Shown here: one piece after another, positions 11,607-20,535 of the stretch
How the letters are laid out: every line of letters begins with the position of its first letter
Numbering within the stretch: position 1 is the first letter of the stretch
NCBI RefSeq assembly: GCF_045866565.1
Contig: NZ_BAAFZV010000002.1
Span: 558,001 to 622,000, forward strand
Origin: Cognatilysobacter claricitrinus
GTDB lineage: Bacteria > Pseudomonadota > Gammaproteobacteria > Xanthomonadales > Xanthomonadaceae
Reading direction: 5' to 3'
DNA: 64,000 bases
Made by a program: the position numbers and the translations under genes
The notes under the pieces: model-generated
The model's database searches: none
What the model saw: only the letters and a program-made list of their open reading frames with translations
What the model was told of the DNA's origin: nothing

Positions 11607-14474
11607 GTGACCGACCGCGACACGCCCGACGCCAACCCGTACAAGGCCACGTTGCACCTGCCAGCGACGGACTTCCCCATGCGCGGCGACCTGCCCAAGC
11701 GCGAGCCGCAGACGCTCGCGCGCTGGGAGTCCGAGAATCTCTACGCGCGAATTCGCGAGCAGGTGGGCGGTCGCGACAAGTCCTTCGTGCTGCACGACGG
11801 CCCGCCGTACGCGAACGGCGTCATCCACATCGGGCACGCCGTCAACAAGGTGCTGAAGGACATCGTCGTCAAGTCGCGCCTGCTTGATGGCTTCGATGCA
11901 CCGTACGTGCCGGGCTGGGACTGCCACGGCCTGCCGATCGAAGTCGCGGTCGAGAAGAAGCACGGCAAGGTGGGCGACAAGCTCGACGCCGCGCAGTTCC
12001 GCCAGAAGTGCCGCGAATACGCCGCGGAGCAGATCGACCTGCAGCGTCGCGACTTCAAGCGCCTTGGCGTGCTCGGCGACTGGGACAAGCCCTATCGCAC
12101 GATGGATTTCCGCTACGAAGCGGACATGCTCCGTTCGCTCGCGAAGATCGTCGAGCGCGGGCACATCGTGCGTGGCGCGAAGCCCGTGCACTGGTGCTTC
12201 GACTGCGGTTCCGCGCTGGCGGAAGCGGAGATCGAATACGCCGACAAGAAGTCGCCAGCGATCGACGTCGCCTACCTCGCGCGTGATCCGCAGGCGCTCG
12301 CGCGCGTGTTCGGTGTCGACATCGCGGCGGGTGTCGAAGTGGCGGTGCCGATCTGGACGACGACACCGTGGACGCTTCCCGCGAGCCTTGCCGTCTCCAT
12401 CGGTCCCGAACTCGAGTACTCGCTGGTCGAAGGTCCGGTTGGTCCGAACGGCCCCCGGCTGCTCGTGCTTGCGAGCGCGCTCAGCGACCGGGCGCTCAAG
12501 CGCTACGGCGTCGATGAGCCGCGCGTCCTGGGCAAGTCGGTCGGCGCGCCTATGGAAGGCCTGGTGCTCGCGCATCCATTCTACGAGCGCGACATCCCGT
12601 TGCTGCTTGGGGACCATGTGTCCGCCGAGGACGGCACCGGCGCGGTGCACACCGCGCCCGGTCATGGCCAGGAAGACTTCGCGGTCAGCCAGAAGTACGG
12701 CCTGATCGACAAATACAGCGCCGCGCAGATGAATCCGGTCGACTCGCGCGGCCGTTACCTGCCCGGCACGCCGCCCGCAGGCGATAGCGAGCTTGCTGGC
12801 GTGCATGTGTGGAAGGCGAACGACGTCATCGTCGACGCCGTGCGCGGCAACGGCCTTCTGCTGGCCGCCCATGTCGTCGAACACAGCTATCCGCATTGCT
12901 GGCGCCACAAGACGCCGGTGATCTTCCGTGCGACGCCGCAGTGGTTCATCTCGATGGAGCAGGCGAACCTGCGCAGCCACGCGCTGGATGCGATCAAGAG
13001 CGTCGGCTGGTTCCCGGAATGGGGCGAGGCGCGCATCGCCGGCATGATCGAAGGCCGTCCCGACTGGTGCATCAGTCGCCAGCGCACGTGGGGCGTGCCG
13101 ATCGCGTTGTTGATCCATCGCGTCACGCGAGAGCCGCATCCGCGTTCGGCCGAGCTCATGCGCGCGGTCGCCACGCGCGTGGAAGCCGCGGGTGTCGATG
13201 CGTGGTACGACTGCGACGCCAGCGAATTGCTGGGCGCGGAAGCGGCCGATTACGAGAAGGTCACCGACATCCTCGACGTCTGGTTCGACTCGGGCGTCAC
13301 GCACGAATGCGTGCTCGCGCAGCGTCCGGAAGACGGGCTGCGCAAGCCGGCTGACCTGTATCTCGAGGGCTCGGACCAGCATCGCGGCTGGTTCCAGTCG
13401 TCGCTGCTGACCGGCGTTGCGATGGACGGCGTCGCGCCCTATCGACAGGTGCTCACGCACGGCTTCACTGTCGATGCGCAGGGCAAGAAGATGTCGAAGT
13501 CGATCGGCAACACGGTTGAACCGCAGAAGGTCATCGACCAGATGGGCGCCGATGTTCTGCGTCTGTGGATCGCGTCGACCGACTATCGCGGCGAGATCGC
13601 GGTGTCCGACGAGATCCTCAAGCGTTCTGGCGATGTGTACCGCCGTTTGCGCAACACGGCGCGTTTCCTGCTCGCCAATCTCGACGGCTTCGATCCTGCG
13701 CAGCACGTGCAGGCGCCGGAGTCGATGGTCGCGCTCGACCGATGGATCGTGCATCGCGCCTATGACGTGCAGCAGAAACTGGCCGCCGCGTACGCGCGTT
13801 ACGACTTCGCGGAAGTGGTGCAGACGCTCGCGAATTTCTGCAGCGTCGACCTGGGTTCGCTGTATCTCGACGTCACCAAGGACCGCGTCTACACGATGCC
13901 GGAGGATTCGGCCGGACGTCGGTCCGTGCAGACCGCGATGTTCCACATCGCCGAAGCGTTCGTGCGCTGGATCGCGCCCATCCTGACGTTCACCGCCGAC
14001 GAGATGTGGCGCTTCCTGCCGGCGACGACGGCTGGCGGTGCGCGCGCCGACAACGTGCTGTTCGTCACGTGGTACGACGGCCTCGCGCCGCTGGCCGCCG
14101 ATGCACTGATCGACGCCGCACGCTTCGATCGTCTGCTCGTGTTGCGCGAGCAGGTCAGCCGCACGCTCGAACCGATGCGCGCGGCCGGTGAGATCGGCGC
14201 AGCGCTCGAGGCGGAAATCGCGATCGCGGCGAAGCCGGACGAGCTCGCGTGGCTGCGCGAGATGCAGGATGAGCTGCGTTTCCTGTTCATCAGCGGCGAC
14301 GTGACCGTGGGCGAGGGCGGCGGTGAAGTCACTGCGCGCAAGACCGAAAAGCCGAAGTGCGCGCGATGCTGGCAGTACCGCGCGGATGTCGGTGCGGTGC
14401 TCGCGCATCCGACGATCTGCACGCGCTGCGCGGGCAACGTCGATGGCGCACCTGAAATCCGCCGCTGGTTCTGA
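11607..14474 (+). CDS. ileS: Isoleucyl-tRNA synthetase
   Basis: A 955-residue class I synthetase that charges tRNA-Ile and edits valine. HIGHAVNK is the HIGH motif (residues near 75) and KKMSKSIGN the KMSKS loop; the CP1 editing domain lies between. The C-terminal zinc site is visible as CARCWQYRADV and CTRCAGN. The start is GTG at 11607, 3 bp after the ribF stop. It is a bacterial-type IleRS, unlike the mupirocin-resistant eukaryote-like form. Confidence 0.97.
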   Translation: MTDRDTPDANPYKATLHLPATDFPMRGDLPKREPQTLARWESENLYARIREQVGGRDKSFVLHDGPPYANGVIHIGHAVNKVLKDIVVKSRLLDGFDAPYVPGWDCHGLPIEVAVEKKHGKVGDKLDAAQFRQKCREYAAEQIDLQRRDFKRLGVLGDWDKPYRTMDFRYEADMLRSLAKIVERGHIVRGAKPVHWCFDCGSALAEAEIEYADKKSPAIDVAYLARDPQALARVFGVDIAAGVEVAVPIWTTTPWTLPASLAVSIGPELEYSLVEGPVGPNGPRLLVLASALSDRALKRYGVDEPRVLGKSVGAPMEGLVLAHPFYERDIPLLLGDHVSAEDGTGAVHTAPGHGQEDFAVSQKYGLIDKYSAAQMNPVDSRGRYLPGTPPAGDSELAGVHVWKANDVIVDAVRGNGLLLAAHVVEHSYPHCWRHKTPVIFRATPQWFISMEQANLRSHALDAIKSVGWFPEWGEARIAGMIEGRPDWCISRQRTWGVPIALLIHRVTREPHPRSAELMRAVATRVEAAGVDAWYDCDASELLGAEAADYEKVTDILDVWFDSGVTHECVLAQRPEDGLRKPADLYLEGSDQHRGWFQSSLLTGVAMDGVAPYRQVLTHGFTVDAQGKKMSKSIGNTVEPQKVIDQMGADVLRLWIASTDYRGEIAVSDEILKRSGDVYRRLRNTARFLLANLDGFDPAQHVQAPESMVALDRWIVHRAYDVQQKLAAAYARYDFAEVVQTLANFCSVDLGSLYLDVTKDRVYTMPEDSAGRRSVQTAMFHIAEAFVRWIAPILTFTADEMWRFLPATTAGGARADNVLFVTWYDGLAPLAADALIDAARFDRLLVLREQVSRTLEPMRAAGEIGAALEAEIAIAAKPDELAWLREMQDELRFLFISGDVTVGEGGGEVTARKTEKPKCARCWQYRADVGAVLAHPTICTRCAGNVDGAPEIRRWF

Positions 14475-14525
14475 TCGGCGGCCATCGCCGCCGCATGCCG
14501 CGAACGCGGCTGAACGGGAGTTCCA

Positions 14526-15035
14526 ATGCGTCCACGCAACAAATCGAATGCGCTCGCCTGGCTGCTGCTCTCCGCGGCGGTGATCGGCGTCGACCAGTGG
14601 TCGAAGGCCTGGGTGCTGCGCAGCCTGCCGGAGTACACGGCGGTGCCGGTCGTGCCCGGTTTCTGGAACTGGTTCCGCACCTACAACGAAGGCGCCGCAT
14701 TCAGCCTGCTGAGCGATGCGGGCGGCTGGCAGAAGTACGTTTTCTTGCTGCTCGCGGTCGGCATCAGCGTTGGCCTGGCCATCGCGATGTCCCGCATGCC
14801 GCGTGGCGCGTGGCGCACGGCCGCTCCGTACGCGCTGATCATCGGCGGCGCGATCGGGAATGTGATCGACCGGCTGGCGCACGGCCACGTCGTCGACTTC
14901 ATCCAGTGGTACGCCGGCCGCTACTACTGGCCGTCGTTCAACGTGGCCGACGCCGCGATCTGCGTGGGCGTGGCCGGCATCATCCTGGCCGGCCTGTTGC
15001 CGGGGCGTCAGGCGCGGCACGGCTACGGGCGGTAG
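14526..15035 (+). CDS. lspA: Lipoprotein signal peptidase
   Basis: LspA cleaves the signal peptide of prolipoproteins in the inner membrane. The 169-residue protein has four membrane segments and the two catalytic aspartate motifs: GNVIDRLAHGHVVDF (the NxxDR part) and FNVADAAICVG. GVDQWSKAW near the N-terminus is the conserved first-helix motif. ATG 14526 is preceded by GGGAGTTCCA. It lies between ileS and ispH, the normal order. Confidence 0.96.
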   Translation: MRPRNKSNALAWLLLSAAVIGVDQWSKAWVLRSLPEYTAVPVVPGFWNWFRTYNEGAAFSLLSDAGGWQKYVFLLLAVGISVGLAIAMSRMPRGAWRTAAPYALIIGGAIGNVIDRLAHGHVVDFIQWYAGRYYWPSFNVADAAICVGVAGIILAGLLPGRQARHGYGR

Positions 15036-15044
15036 CATTCGCGC

Positions 15045-15995
15045 ATGGAAATCCTGCTCGCCAACCCGCGCGGCTTCTGCGCGGGCGTCGACCGCGCCAT
15101 CGAGATCGTCAAGCGGGCGATCGAGCTGCTCGGCGCGCCGATCTACGTCCGCCACGAGGTCGTGCACAACCGCTTCGTCGTCGACGACCTGCGCCAGCGC
15201 GGAGCGATCTTCGTCGAGGAGCTGGACGAGGTGCCCGACGGCGCGACCGTGATTTTCAGCGCGCATGGCGTATCGCAGGCGGTGCGCACCGAAGCGTCGC
15301 GTCGCGGCCTGAAGGTGTTCGACGCGACGTGCCCGCTCGTAACGAAGGTGCACCTCGAGGTCTCGCGCCATTGCCGCGCGGGCTACGACGTGGTGCTGAT
15401 CGGCCACGAGGGGCACCCGGAAGTCGAGGGCACGATGGGGCAGTGGCTGCGCGAAGGCGCGACCGGCCGCATCTACCTCGTCGAGGACGAGGACGACGTC
15501 GCGAAACTCGAAGTCGCGCAGCCGGAAAAGCTCGCTTACACCACGCAGACCACGCTGTCGGTCGACGACACGCGCGTGGTCATCGATGCGCTGCGCGCGA
15601 AGTTCCCGGCCATCCAGGGTCCGCGCAACGATGACATCTGCTACGCGACGCAGAACCGCCAGGACGCGGTGCGCGAACTTGCCGAGCGATGCGACCTCGT
15701 GCTCGTCGTCGGCTCGGTGAACAGTTCCAATTCCAACCGGCTGCGCGAGCTCGCCGAGCGGCAGGGCATCGAGGCCTACCTGATCGATGGCGCGAGCGAG
15801 ATCGACCCTGCCTGGGTCGCCGGAAAACGCGCCGTGGGCGTGACCGCAGGCGCATCCGCGCCTGACGTGCTGGTCCGTGGCGTAATCGACCGCCTGCGCG
15901 AACTGGGCGCCGACGGCGTGCGCGAGCTCGACGGCGAGCCGGAAAACATGGTGTTCGCGCTGCCGAAGGCGCTGCGTCTTCAGCTCGTCGAGTGA
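15045..15995 (+). CDS. ispH: 4-hydroxy-3-methylbut-2-enyl diphosphate reductase
   Basis: IspH is the last enzyme of the MEP isoprenoid pathway and makes IPP and DMAPP using an iron-sulfur cluster. The 316-residue protein has the three cluster cysteines in NPRGFCAG (Cys12), FDATCPLVTKVH and NDDICYATQNRQ. The catalytic glutamate lies in GHEGHPEVEGTMGQ. It starts 9 bp after lspA and ends the operon; the tRNA-Thr promoter begins only 9 bp downstream. Confidence 0.97.
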   Translation: MEILLANPRGFCAGVDRAIEIVKRAIELLGAPIYVRHEVVHNRFVVDDLRQRGAIFVEELDEVPDGATVIFSAHGVSQAVRTEASRRGLKVFDATCPLVTKVHLEVSRHCRAGYDVVLIGHEGHPEVEGTMGQWLREGATGRIYLVEDEDDVAKLEVAQPEKLAYTTQTTLSVDDTRVVIDALRAKFPAIQGPRNDDICYATQNRQDAVRELAERCDLVLVVGSVNSSNSNRLRELAERQGIEAYLIDGASEIDPAWVAGKRAVGVTAGASAPDVLVRGVIDRLRELGADGVRELDGEPENMVFALPKALRLQLVE

Positions 15996-16004
15996 CCGCC
16001 GTCG

Positions 16005-16033
16005 TTGACCTGCCCGCCACGGCTGCCTAGAAT
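16005..16033 (+). promoter_or_regulatory. Promoter of tRNA-Thr
   Basis: TTGACC at 16005-16010 and TAGAAT at 16028-16033 are 17 bp apart and end 29 bp before the tRNA 5' end. This is the best sigma-70 match seen in the window, as expected for a stable RNA gene. Confidence 0.8.
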
Positions 16034-16062
16034 CTCGCACCTTGCCGCCCCGCGCGGCAATC

Positions 16063-16138
16063 GCCGGAATAGCTCAGTTGGTAGAGCGGCGCATTCGTAA
16101 TGCGTAGGTCGTAGGTTCGATTCCTATTTCCGGCACCA
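16063..16138 (+). tRNA. tRNA-Thr (anticodon CGT)
   Basis: The 76-nt sequence folds as a standard cloverleaf: acceptor GCCGGAA pairing with TTCCGGC, a D arm with AGCTCAGTTGGTAGAGC, an anticodon stem GCGCA/TGCGT around the loop TTCGTAA, and a T arm with GTTCGATTC. The anticodon CGT reads ACG (Thr). The 3' CCA is encoded in the DNA at 16136-16138. Its 3' side faces the end of the 19-kb accessory locus about 300 bp downstream. Confidence 0.95.
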
Positions 16139-16451
16139 ACAACATCAAGGGCTCGCAGCGCTGTCATGGCCTGCGGGCCCTTGTTCTTTTGAGCGACTCG
16201 ATGCGCTACGCAGGCAGCATCGGAATCGGAACCGGAATTCGCTCGTTGCGTCGATGCGATGCTGATCGCTTCGGTCGACGTTTCGTATCGGTCGCGTTCC
16301 GGCGTGCCTTCGACGCCGCTGGCGAATCGGCTTTCGCATGGTTTTTCGGGCGGCGAGCACCGCGTCCGTGTTGCGCCGAAAGAAGGCTGATGGTTTAGAG
16401 GCTGGCGCTTGCGCATCGCGATCGCCGAATGGAGATCGGCGCGCGGCTTGA
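16139..16451. other. Gap between tRNA-Thr and the end of the accessory operon
   Basis: This 313-bp stretch begins with the tRNA terminator. From 16195 on I see no supported gene in either strand and no integrase remnant. A short stem (CGCCGA-ATGGAGA-TCGGCG, about 16423-16441) lies just past the op12 stop, but lacks a T tract on either side and is not called as a terminator. Confidence 0.5.
16147..16190 (+). terminator. Rho-independent terminator of tRNA-Thr
   Basis: A 12-bp stem (AAGGGCTCGCAG with CTGCGGGCCCTT, one G-T wobble) closes a 12-nt loop and is followed by GTTCTTTT. It begins 9 nt after the encoded CCA. Confidence 0.8.
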
Positions 16452-18275
16452 TCACGGCACGCCCTGGGCGCCCGTCAGTCCGGAGTCGATCGCCCCACCG
16501 ATCGCGCCGCCGAGCAGTCCACCGGCCGCGGTTCCGACCGCTCCGCCTACCGCCGCGCCGATCGGTGCGCCGACGACCGCACCGACGCCCCCAATGGCCG
16601 CGCCCAGTGCCCCGCCCGCCGCGCCGCCCGCCGCGGTACCGGCTGCGCCGCCGACAGTGGCCCCGACCGGGGTGCCGACCGCGTTGCCGGAGGTCGCCGC
16701 TGGTGGTGCGGCGGCCGTCCCGGGCGCGGTGGTCGAAGTTGCAGGATGCGGGGGCGTTGCCGCGGGCGGCGCCCCTGTCGCTGGTGGCGGCGCGGTGGCT
16801 GCGCCAGTGCCAGCAGTTGCGGGAGGTCTTGGCGCAGCGCCGGGCACACCCGTGACCGGCGCCGCTGCGGCACCGGTCGCCGGCGCCGTTGCCGTCGTCG
16901 TGCCGGACGCAGCAGGCGGTGCTGGCGCAGCGGCGGTCCCGGGCGCAACGGCAGTCACGCCGCCAGCCGCCGGCGCAGCGGGGCGCGGTGCAGCGGTCGG
17001 TGTGGATGCAGCAGGCGCAGCAGGCGTCGGCATCGCGATCGGCGTCGCTGCACGTCGTGCATCTTCCGACGCGCGTTGCGCGGCCAGGCGCGCGGTGCGC
17101 GCGGCAGCGGGGTCTTCGACGACCGCCGCCGCCGGGTTGATCGTGCTGTTGCGGATGCGATCGGCCTGCGCCTGGTTCGCCATCTGGTTGAGCGGCAGGT
17201 AGTCGCTACGGAAATTGAGTTCGACCGACGAGTTGAGGTCGAGATCGGTGTTCATTTCCTCGGTCGACTGCGTGCGCTGCGTCGATACGTAACCGATGGT
17301 GTTCTCGATCTCCGCGCTCGCACCCCACGGGCCGAAGCCGAAGCTGCCGCCGCCCTTGATGCGGTTCTGCACGCTGGTCTGGCTGCCCTGGTCCTGGTTC
17401 GCCGCGCTGCGCGTGTCGATATGGAAGCGCATCGCCGCGTTGATCTTGCCGCTGTCGACGACGATGCGCTGCATGCCCATCATCACCATCGTCGCGAGCA
17501 TCTGCTGGCGTTGACGTGCGAGCTGTCGACGCGCGAGCGGGACGAGTTGTTCCGGGTTGCTCGCCTCCAACGGATCTTCCGGCGCCAGGCCGAGCGTTGC
17601 GCGGATCACCTCCGCCGGTGGCATCGACGCACCGCTGCGCAGCCGCAGGCGCGCGTTGGCGACTTCGTCCGGGTCGGGGGCTTCACCGGGTTCCACGTCC
17701 GGTGCTTCGTATTCGATCGATTCCGGAAACTGGTCGGCGACCCACTGGCGTACGCGCATCAGTCCGAACTGCGCGCCTTCGAATCCTTCCGCCGATGCGG
17801 ACACCGCGTTCAGCAGGTTGACGTACTGCTGCATCTGCGCCTGGTTGGAATCGAGCATGGCGCGGAACACGCCGTTGATCAGATCGGTGACGAAACGCGG
17901 GAACGACACCGCGTTGAGCACGTTCTGAGTGGTCTGCGCGATGCGGTCGGCCGATGCGCCGAACTCGGGTTGCGACTGCGCGCGCGCCAGCGGTGCATTG
18001 CGCGGGGGCGTTGCGATGTCTGCGTGGGCATGGCCCTCTTCTTCGATCAGGCGAGCGGCCAACGTCGATACACGCACCATCGCGTGGGCCAGCGACTTGC
18101 GATCGCCGTCGTCGAGCGCGTGATAGCCGGGCGCCTGCTCGAGCACTTCGCGCACGGCCCCGCGGATCCACGTCGGCGGTGCGGCGCCCGACGACGCATT
18201 GCCCGACGTGGCGAGGGCGGATCCCGTGGGGGAGGGATCCGGGCTGCGCGTCGGCGTGCGGGAGACCGCGTGCAT
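16452..18275 (-). CDS. op12: large paralogue with Pro/Ala-rich linker and glycine-zipper tail
   Basis: Last gene of the accessory operon, 607 residues, function unknown. Residues of about 35-80 match an N-terminal helical module shared with op9 and op10 (VREVLEQAPGYHALDD...MVRVS). The core has the family's FPRFVTDLINGVFRAM segment and the strand region RQQMLATMVMMGMQRIVV, and ends with NFRSDYLPLNQMA. Unlike its paralogues it continues for about 220 residues: a low-complexity Ala/Pro/Thr linker, then some 75 residues packed with GxxxG steps (VGGAAGTAAGGAAGGALG and on). Such glycine zippers insert in membranes or form tight helix bundles. No signal peptide is seen. It begins 9 bp after op11 ends. 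Confidence 0.75.
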   Translation of the reverse strand: MHAVSRTPTRSPDPSPTGSALATSGNASSGAAPPTWIRGAVREVLEQAPGYHALDDGDRKSLAHAMVRVSTLAARLIEEEGHAHADIATPPRNAPLARAQSQPEFGASADRIAQTTQNVLNAVSFPRFVTDLINGVFRAMLDSNQAQMQQYVNLLNAVSASAEGFEGAQFGLMRVRQWVADQFPESIEYEAPDVEPGEAPDPDEVANARLRLRSGASMPPAEVIRATLGLAPEDPLEASNPEQLVPLARRQLARQRQQMLATMVMMGMQRIVVDSGKINAAMRFHIDTRSAANQDQGSQTSVQNRIKGGGSFGFGPWGASAEIENTIGYVSTQRTQSTEEMNTDLDLNSSVELNFRSDYLPLNQMANQAQADRIRNSTINPAAAVVEDPAAARTARLAAQRASEDARRAATPIAMPTPAAPAASTPTAAPRPAAPAAGGVTAVAPGTAAAPAPPAASGTTTATAPATGAAAAPVTGVPGAAPRPPATAGTGAATAPPPATGAPPAATPPHPATSTTAPGTAAAPPAATSGNAVGTPVGATVGGAAGTAAGGAAGGALGAAIGGVGAVVGAPIGAAVGGAVGTAAGGLLGGAIGGAIDSGLTGAQGVP

Positions 18276-18284
18276 GGCGCGGCC

Positions 18285-19220
18285 TCAGGCGGCTATCGGT
18301 AGTGGGGACGTTGCGCCGGGTGCGGGTTGCGCGGGCTGCGACGGCGCTGCGTCCAGCCAGCGTTGCGCGGCCATAATCAACTCCGTGTCCGATGCGTTGC
18401 GCGGGTCGAGCGCGATGCTCGACCCCTGGTAGTTCGCAGCGAGCCACGCAAGCACCGACTGCCCGGCGCGTCCGCGATCCGCATGCTGTTGCACCGTCGT
18501 CGCGTTGCCGATCGTCACGCCATCACTGCTCGAGGCCGTTGCGATCAGCATCCACAGCGAGGTCGCGCCGAACGCGGCCTGCAGCATGCGGTCGCGCAGG
18601 AAGCCGATCGCCTGGTGGATCGTGCCGATCACGTCGCGGACTGCGATGGACGCCATGGCGTCGATACGTTGCGCGAGGAACTCGGCGAGTGATTGCGCGC
18701 TGGCCGAGAGAGCGACGCTCTCGCGCAGGTCGACGCGAATACCCGTGTCGTCCGCGTTGTCCGCCTGCGCGACGATCGCGCGGCACAGCGCGCCCATCAG
18801 TCGATCGAAATGTGGCTGTTCCACCACGCGACTGAAGATCGCCTCGCGCTCGTTGGCCTGCAGCCTGTCGCGACGGCCGCGCCAGAATGCGTTGATCGAT
18901 TGCGCGACAGGCCCGAGCGGTTGGGTGATGGTGCCACTCGCAAAGAGGCCGGCCACCAGCTCCGCGCAGCGCAGCAGGCCGGCGGTTTCCAGTTCCGCAG
19001 CGAAATACAGCGGCCCCGCGGCGCGCAGTTGCGCGGCATCCATCGCGCTCGGTGCGCCATCGGGAAGATCGATCGCGCCGTCGTCCAACGAAAGCGCGTG
19101 GGCGACCGCGCGTTCGTGCCCGGCAACCTGCGACGTCGCCAACGACAGCGCCTGCAGCAACGCGGCATGCGCCGGTCGCCACGGCAGGTGCACGTCGGGC
19201 GGGGGCGGGGCGAGGCGCAT
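18285..19220 (-). CDS. op11: helical protein of unknown function
   Basis: A 311-residue protein that I cannot place in a family. It looks mainly alpha-helical and soluble, with no signal peptide and no clear catalytic motif. Residues of about 195-250 (DVIGTIHQAIGFLRDRMLQAAFGATSLWMLIATASS) are the most hydrophobic part. The C-terminus is Pro/Ala-rich, as in op12 and op3. It lies 7 bp after op10 and 9 bp before op12, so it is surely in the same transcript. It does not carry the family motifs of op3, op9, op10 and op12. Confidence 0.65.
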   Translation of the reverse strand: MRLAPPPPDVHLPWRPAHAALLQALSLATSQVAGHERAVAHALSLDDGAIDLPDGAPSAMDAAQLRAAGPLYFAAELETAGLLRCAELVAGLFASGTITQPLGPVAQSINAFWRGRRDRLQANEREAIFSRVVEQPHFDRLMGALCRAIVAQADNADDTGIRVDLRESVALSASAQSLAEFLAQRIDAMASIAVRDVIGTIHQAIGFLRDRMLQAAFGATSLWMLIATASSSDGVTIGNATTVQQHADRGRAGQSVLAWLAANYQGSSIALDPRNASDTELIMAAQRWLDAAPSQPAQPAPGATSPLPIAA

Positions 19221-19227
19221 GCCTGCC

Positions 19228-20514
19228 TCAGGCCGGCGTGGTGGCGGGAGTGGCGCCGGCGCCCGCGCGTGGCGGCGGGATGTTCGGGTCGACCGGCGTG
19301 GAGTTGCCCTGGATGGCGGCGAGCATTGCGGGCGACGCCAGCTTCTCCATCGGGAAGTAGTCGCTCTTGAAGTTCACCCGCACTTCGCCGGTGAGCTTGG
19401 CCTTCATGTCCTGCTTGGATTCCGATGTCTCGTCCACCGACGACGACACCGTGGTCATGTGGCGCTGCACGTTCTCGTTGACCGAGCCCGCGGCGCCCCA
19501 GCCGAAATGCACGCCCGCCGCGCTCTTGTTGCGGTTGTAGCTCGACTGCGTATCGGTGAGGCCCGCCTGTGCGTCGCGCATCATCTCGTCGCTGGCGCGG
19601 AAGTCGAACACGACCTTCGCATTGATCTGGCCGTCGGTGACCACGATGCGGTTGATGCCGAGGATCACCATCGACGACAGCAGTTGCTGGCGGCTGCGTG
19701 CCATCTGCAGGCGCGCGGCCTGCACGAAGCGCGCTTCCTGCTCGCCGTCGGAAATGTCGTCGACCGGTTGTGCAAGCCCGAGCTCGGCGTTGATGCGCGC
19801 CATCGTCGCGTCCATGTCGTCGACGTCGTTCATCGCCAGCATGTTGCCGCCGCCGTCGGGGTTCTTGGTCACGCGCATGGCGTCGGGGAACTTGCCCGCG
19901 ACGTAGTCACGGGCGTTGTCCATGCTGATGTTGTCCTGCGCGAATTCGTCGACCGACTGCGAGACCGACTTCAGCAGCTCGGCGTACGCGCGCATCTGCT
20001 GGATCGTGGCGTCGACGATGGCCTGGAACACGTTCTGGATGAGCCCGCCGACGAACTTGGGGAAGTCGACGGCTTCCATCAGCTTCTTGGCGTTGGTGCC
20101 GAGCTTGCTGGTGGATGCGTCGACGAAATCCGCGCCGGCGGCGGTACCGATCTTGTCGGAGGCCTTCTGCTTGGCCTGGTCGACCGCGTCCGCGAGTGAG
20201 CGTGCGGTCGGCGGTGAATACGGTGCCGCCGGATCGGCCGCGCGTGCAGGCGCGATGCGCAAGGGCGCGGGTTCCCGCCGCAGTACGCCGCCCGTTGCGC
20301 TGAGCTCCTGCCGCGCGAGGTCGTCCGGATTGGCCATGTACGAAGCGACGCGCACCATGTTGCGCGCGATCTCCTGCTGTTCGTTCGACGGCAGTGCGCG
20401 GAAACCGGGCGAGGACTGCAGCAACCGCCGCACGTGCGGGCGCACCACGTCGAGCGTGGCATCGCCCAGCCAACCGGGTTCGCTGTTGGAAACGCGTGGC
20501 GCGGCGGCGTACAT
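19228..20514 (-). CDS. op10: member of the four-paralogue family
   Basis: 428 residues, unknown function, clearly homologous to op9 and, more distantly, to op3 and op12. The N-terminal helical module spans about 22-60 (VVRPHVRRLLQSSPGFRALP...MVRVASYM). Next comes FPKFVGGLIQNVFQAIVDATIQQM, then NARDYVAGKFPDAM. The core strand block is SRQQLLSSMVILGINRIVVT with DGQINAKVVFDFRASD. The end is NFKSDYFPMEKLASP. No membrane or signal segment is seen. The start is preceded by CCGGAGCCTTCCC, nearly the same leader as op9, which suggests gene duplication including the ribosome binding site. Confidence 0.75.
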   Translation of the reverse strand: MYAAAPRVSNSEPGWLGDATLDVVRPHVRRLLQSSPGFRALPSNEQQEIARNMVRVASYMANPDDLARQELSATGGVLRREPAPLRIAPARAADPAAPYSPPTARSLADAVDQAKQKASDKIGTAAGADFVDASTSKLGTNAKKLMEAVDFPKFVGGLIQNVFQAIVDATIQQMRAYAELLKSVSQSVDEFAQDNISMDNARDYVAGKFPDAMRVTKNPDGGGNMLAMNDVDDMDATMARINAELGLAQPVDDISDGEQEARFVQAARLQMARSRQQLLSSMVILGINRIVVTDGQINAKVVFDFRASDEMMRDAQAGLTDTQSSYNRNKSAAGVHFGWGAAGSVNENVQRHMTTVSSSVDETSESKQDMKAKLTGEVRVNFKSDYFPMEKLASPAMLAAIQGNSTPVDPNIPPPRAGAGATPATTPA

Positions 20515-20535
20515 GGGAAGGCTCCGGTGCGGGAA

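Noticed and set aside
11145..16040. 1631-codon open frame on the minus strand opposite ribF-ileS-lspA-ispH
   Set aside because: All four genes on the plus strand are intact and fully conserved; the antisense frame spans several genes and has shadow-like composition.
16027..16455. Minus-strand frame containing NRNRTYDLRITNAPLYQLSY
   Set aside because: This peptide is a well-known false translation of the antisense strand of a tRNA gene; here it lies exactly across tRNA-Thr.
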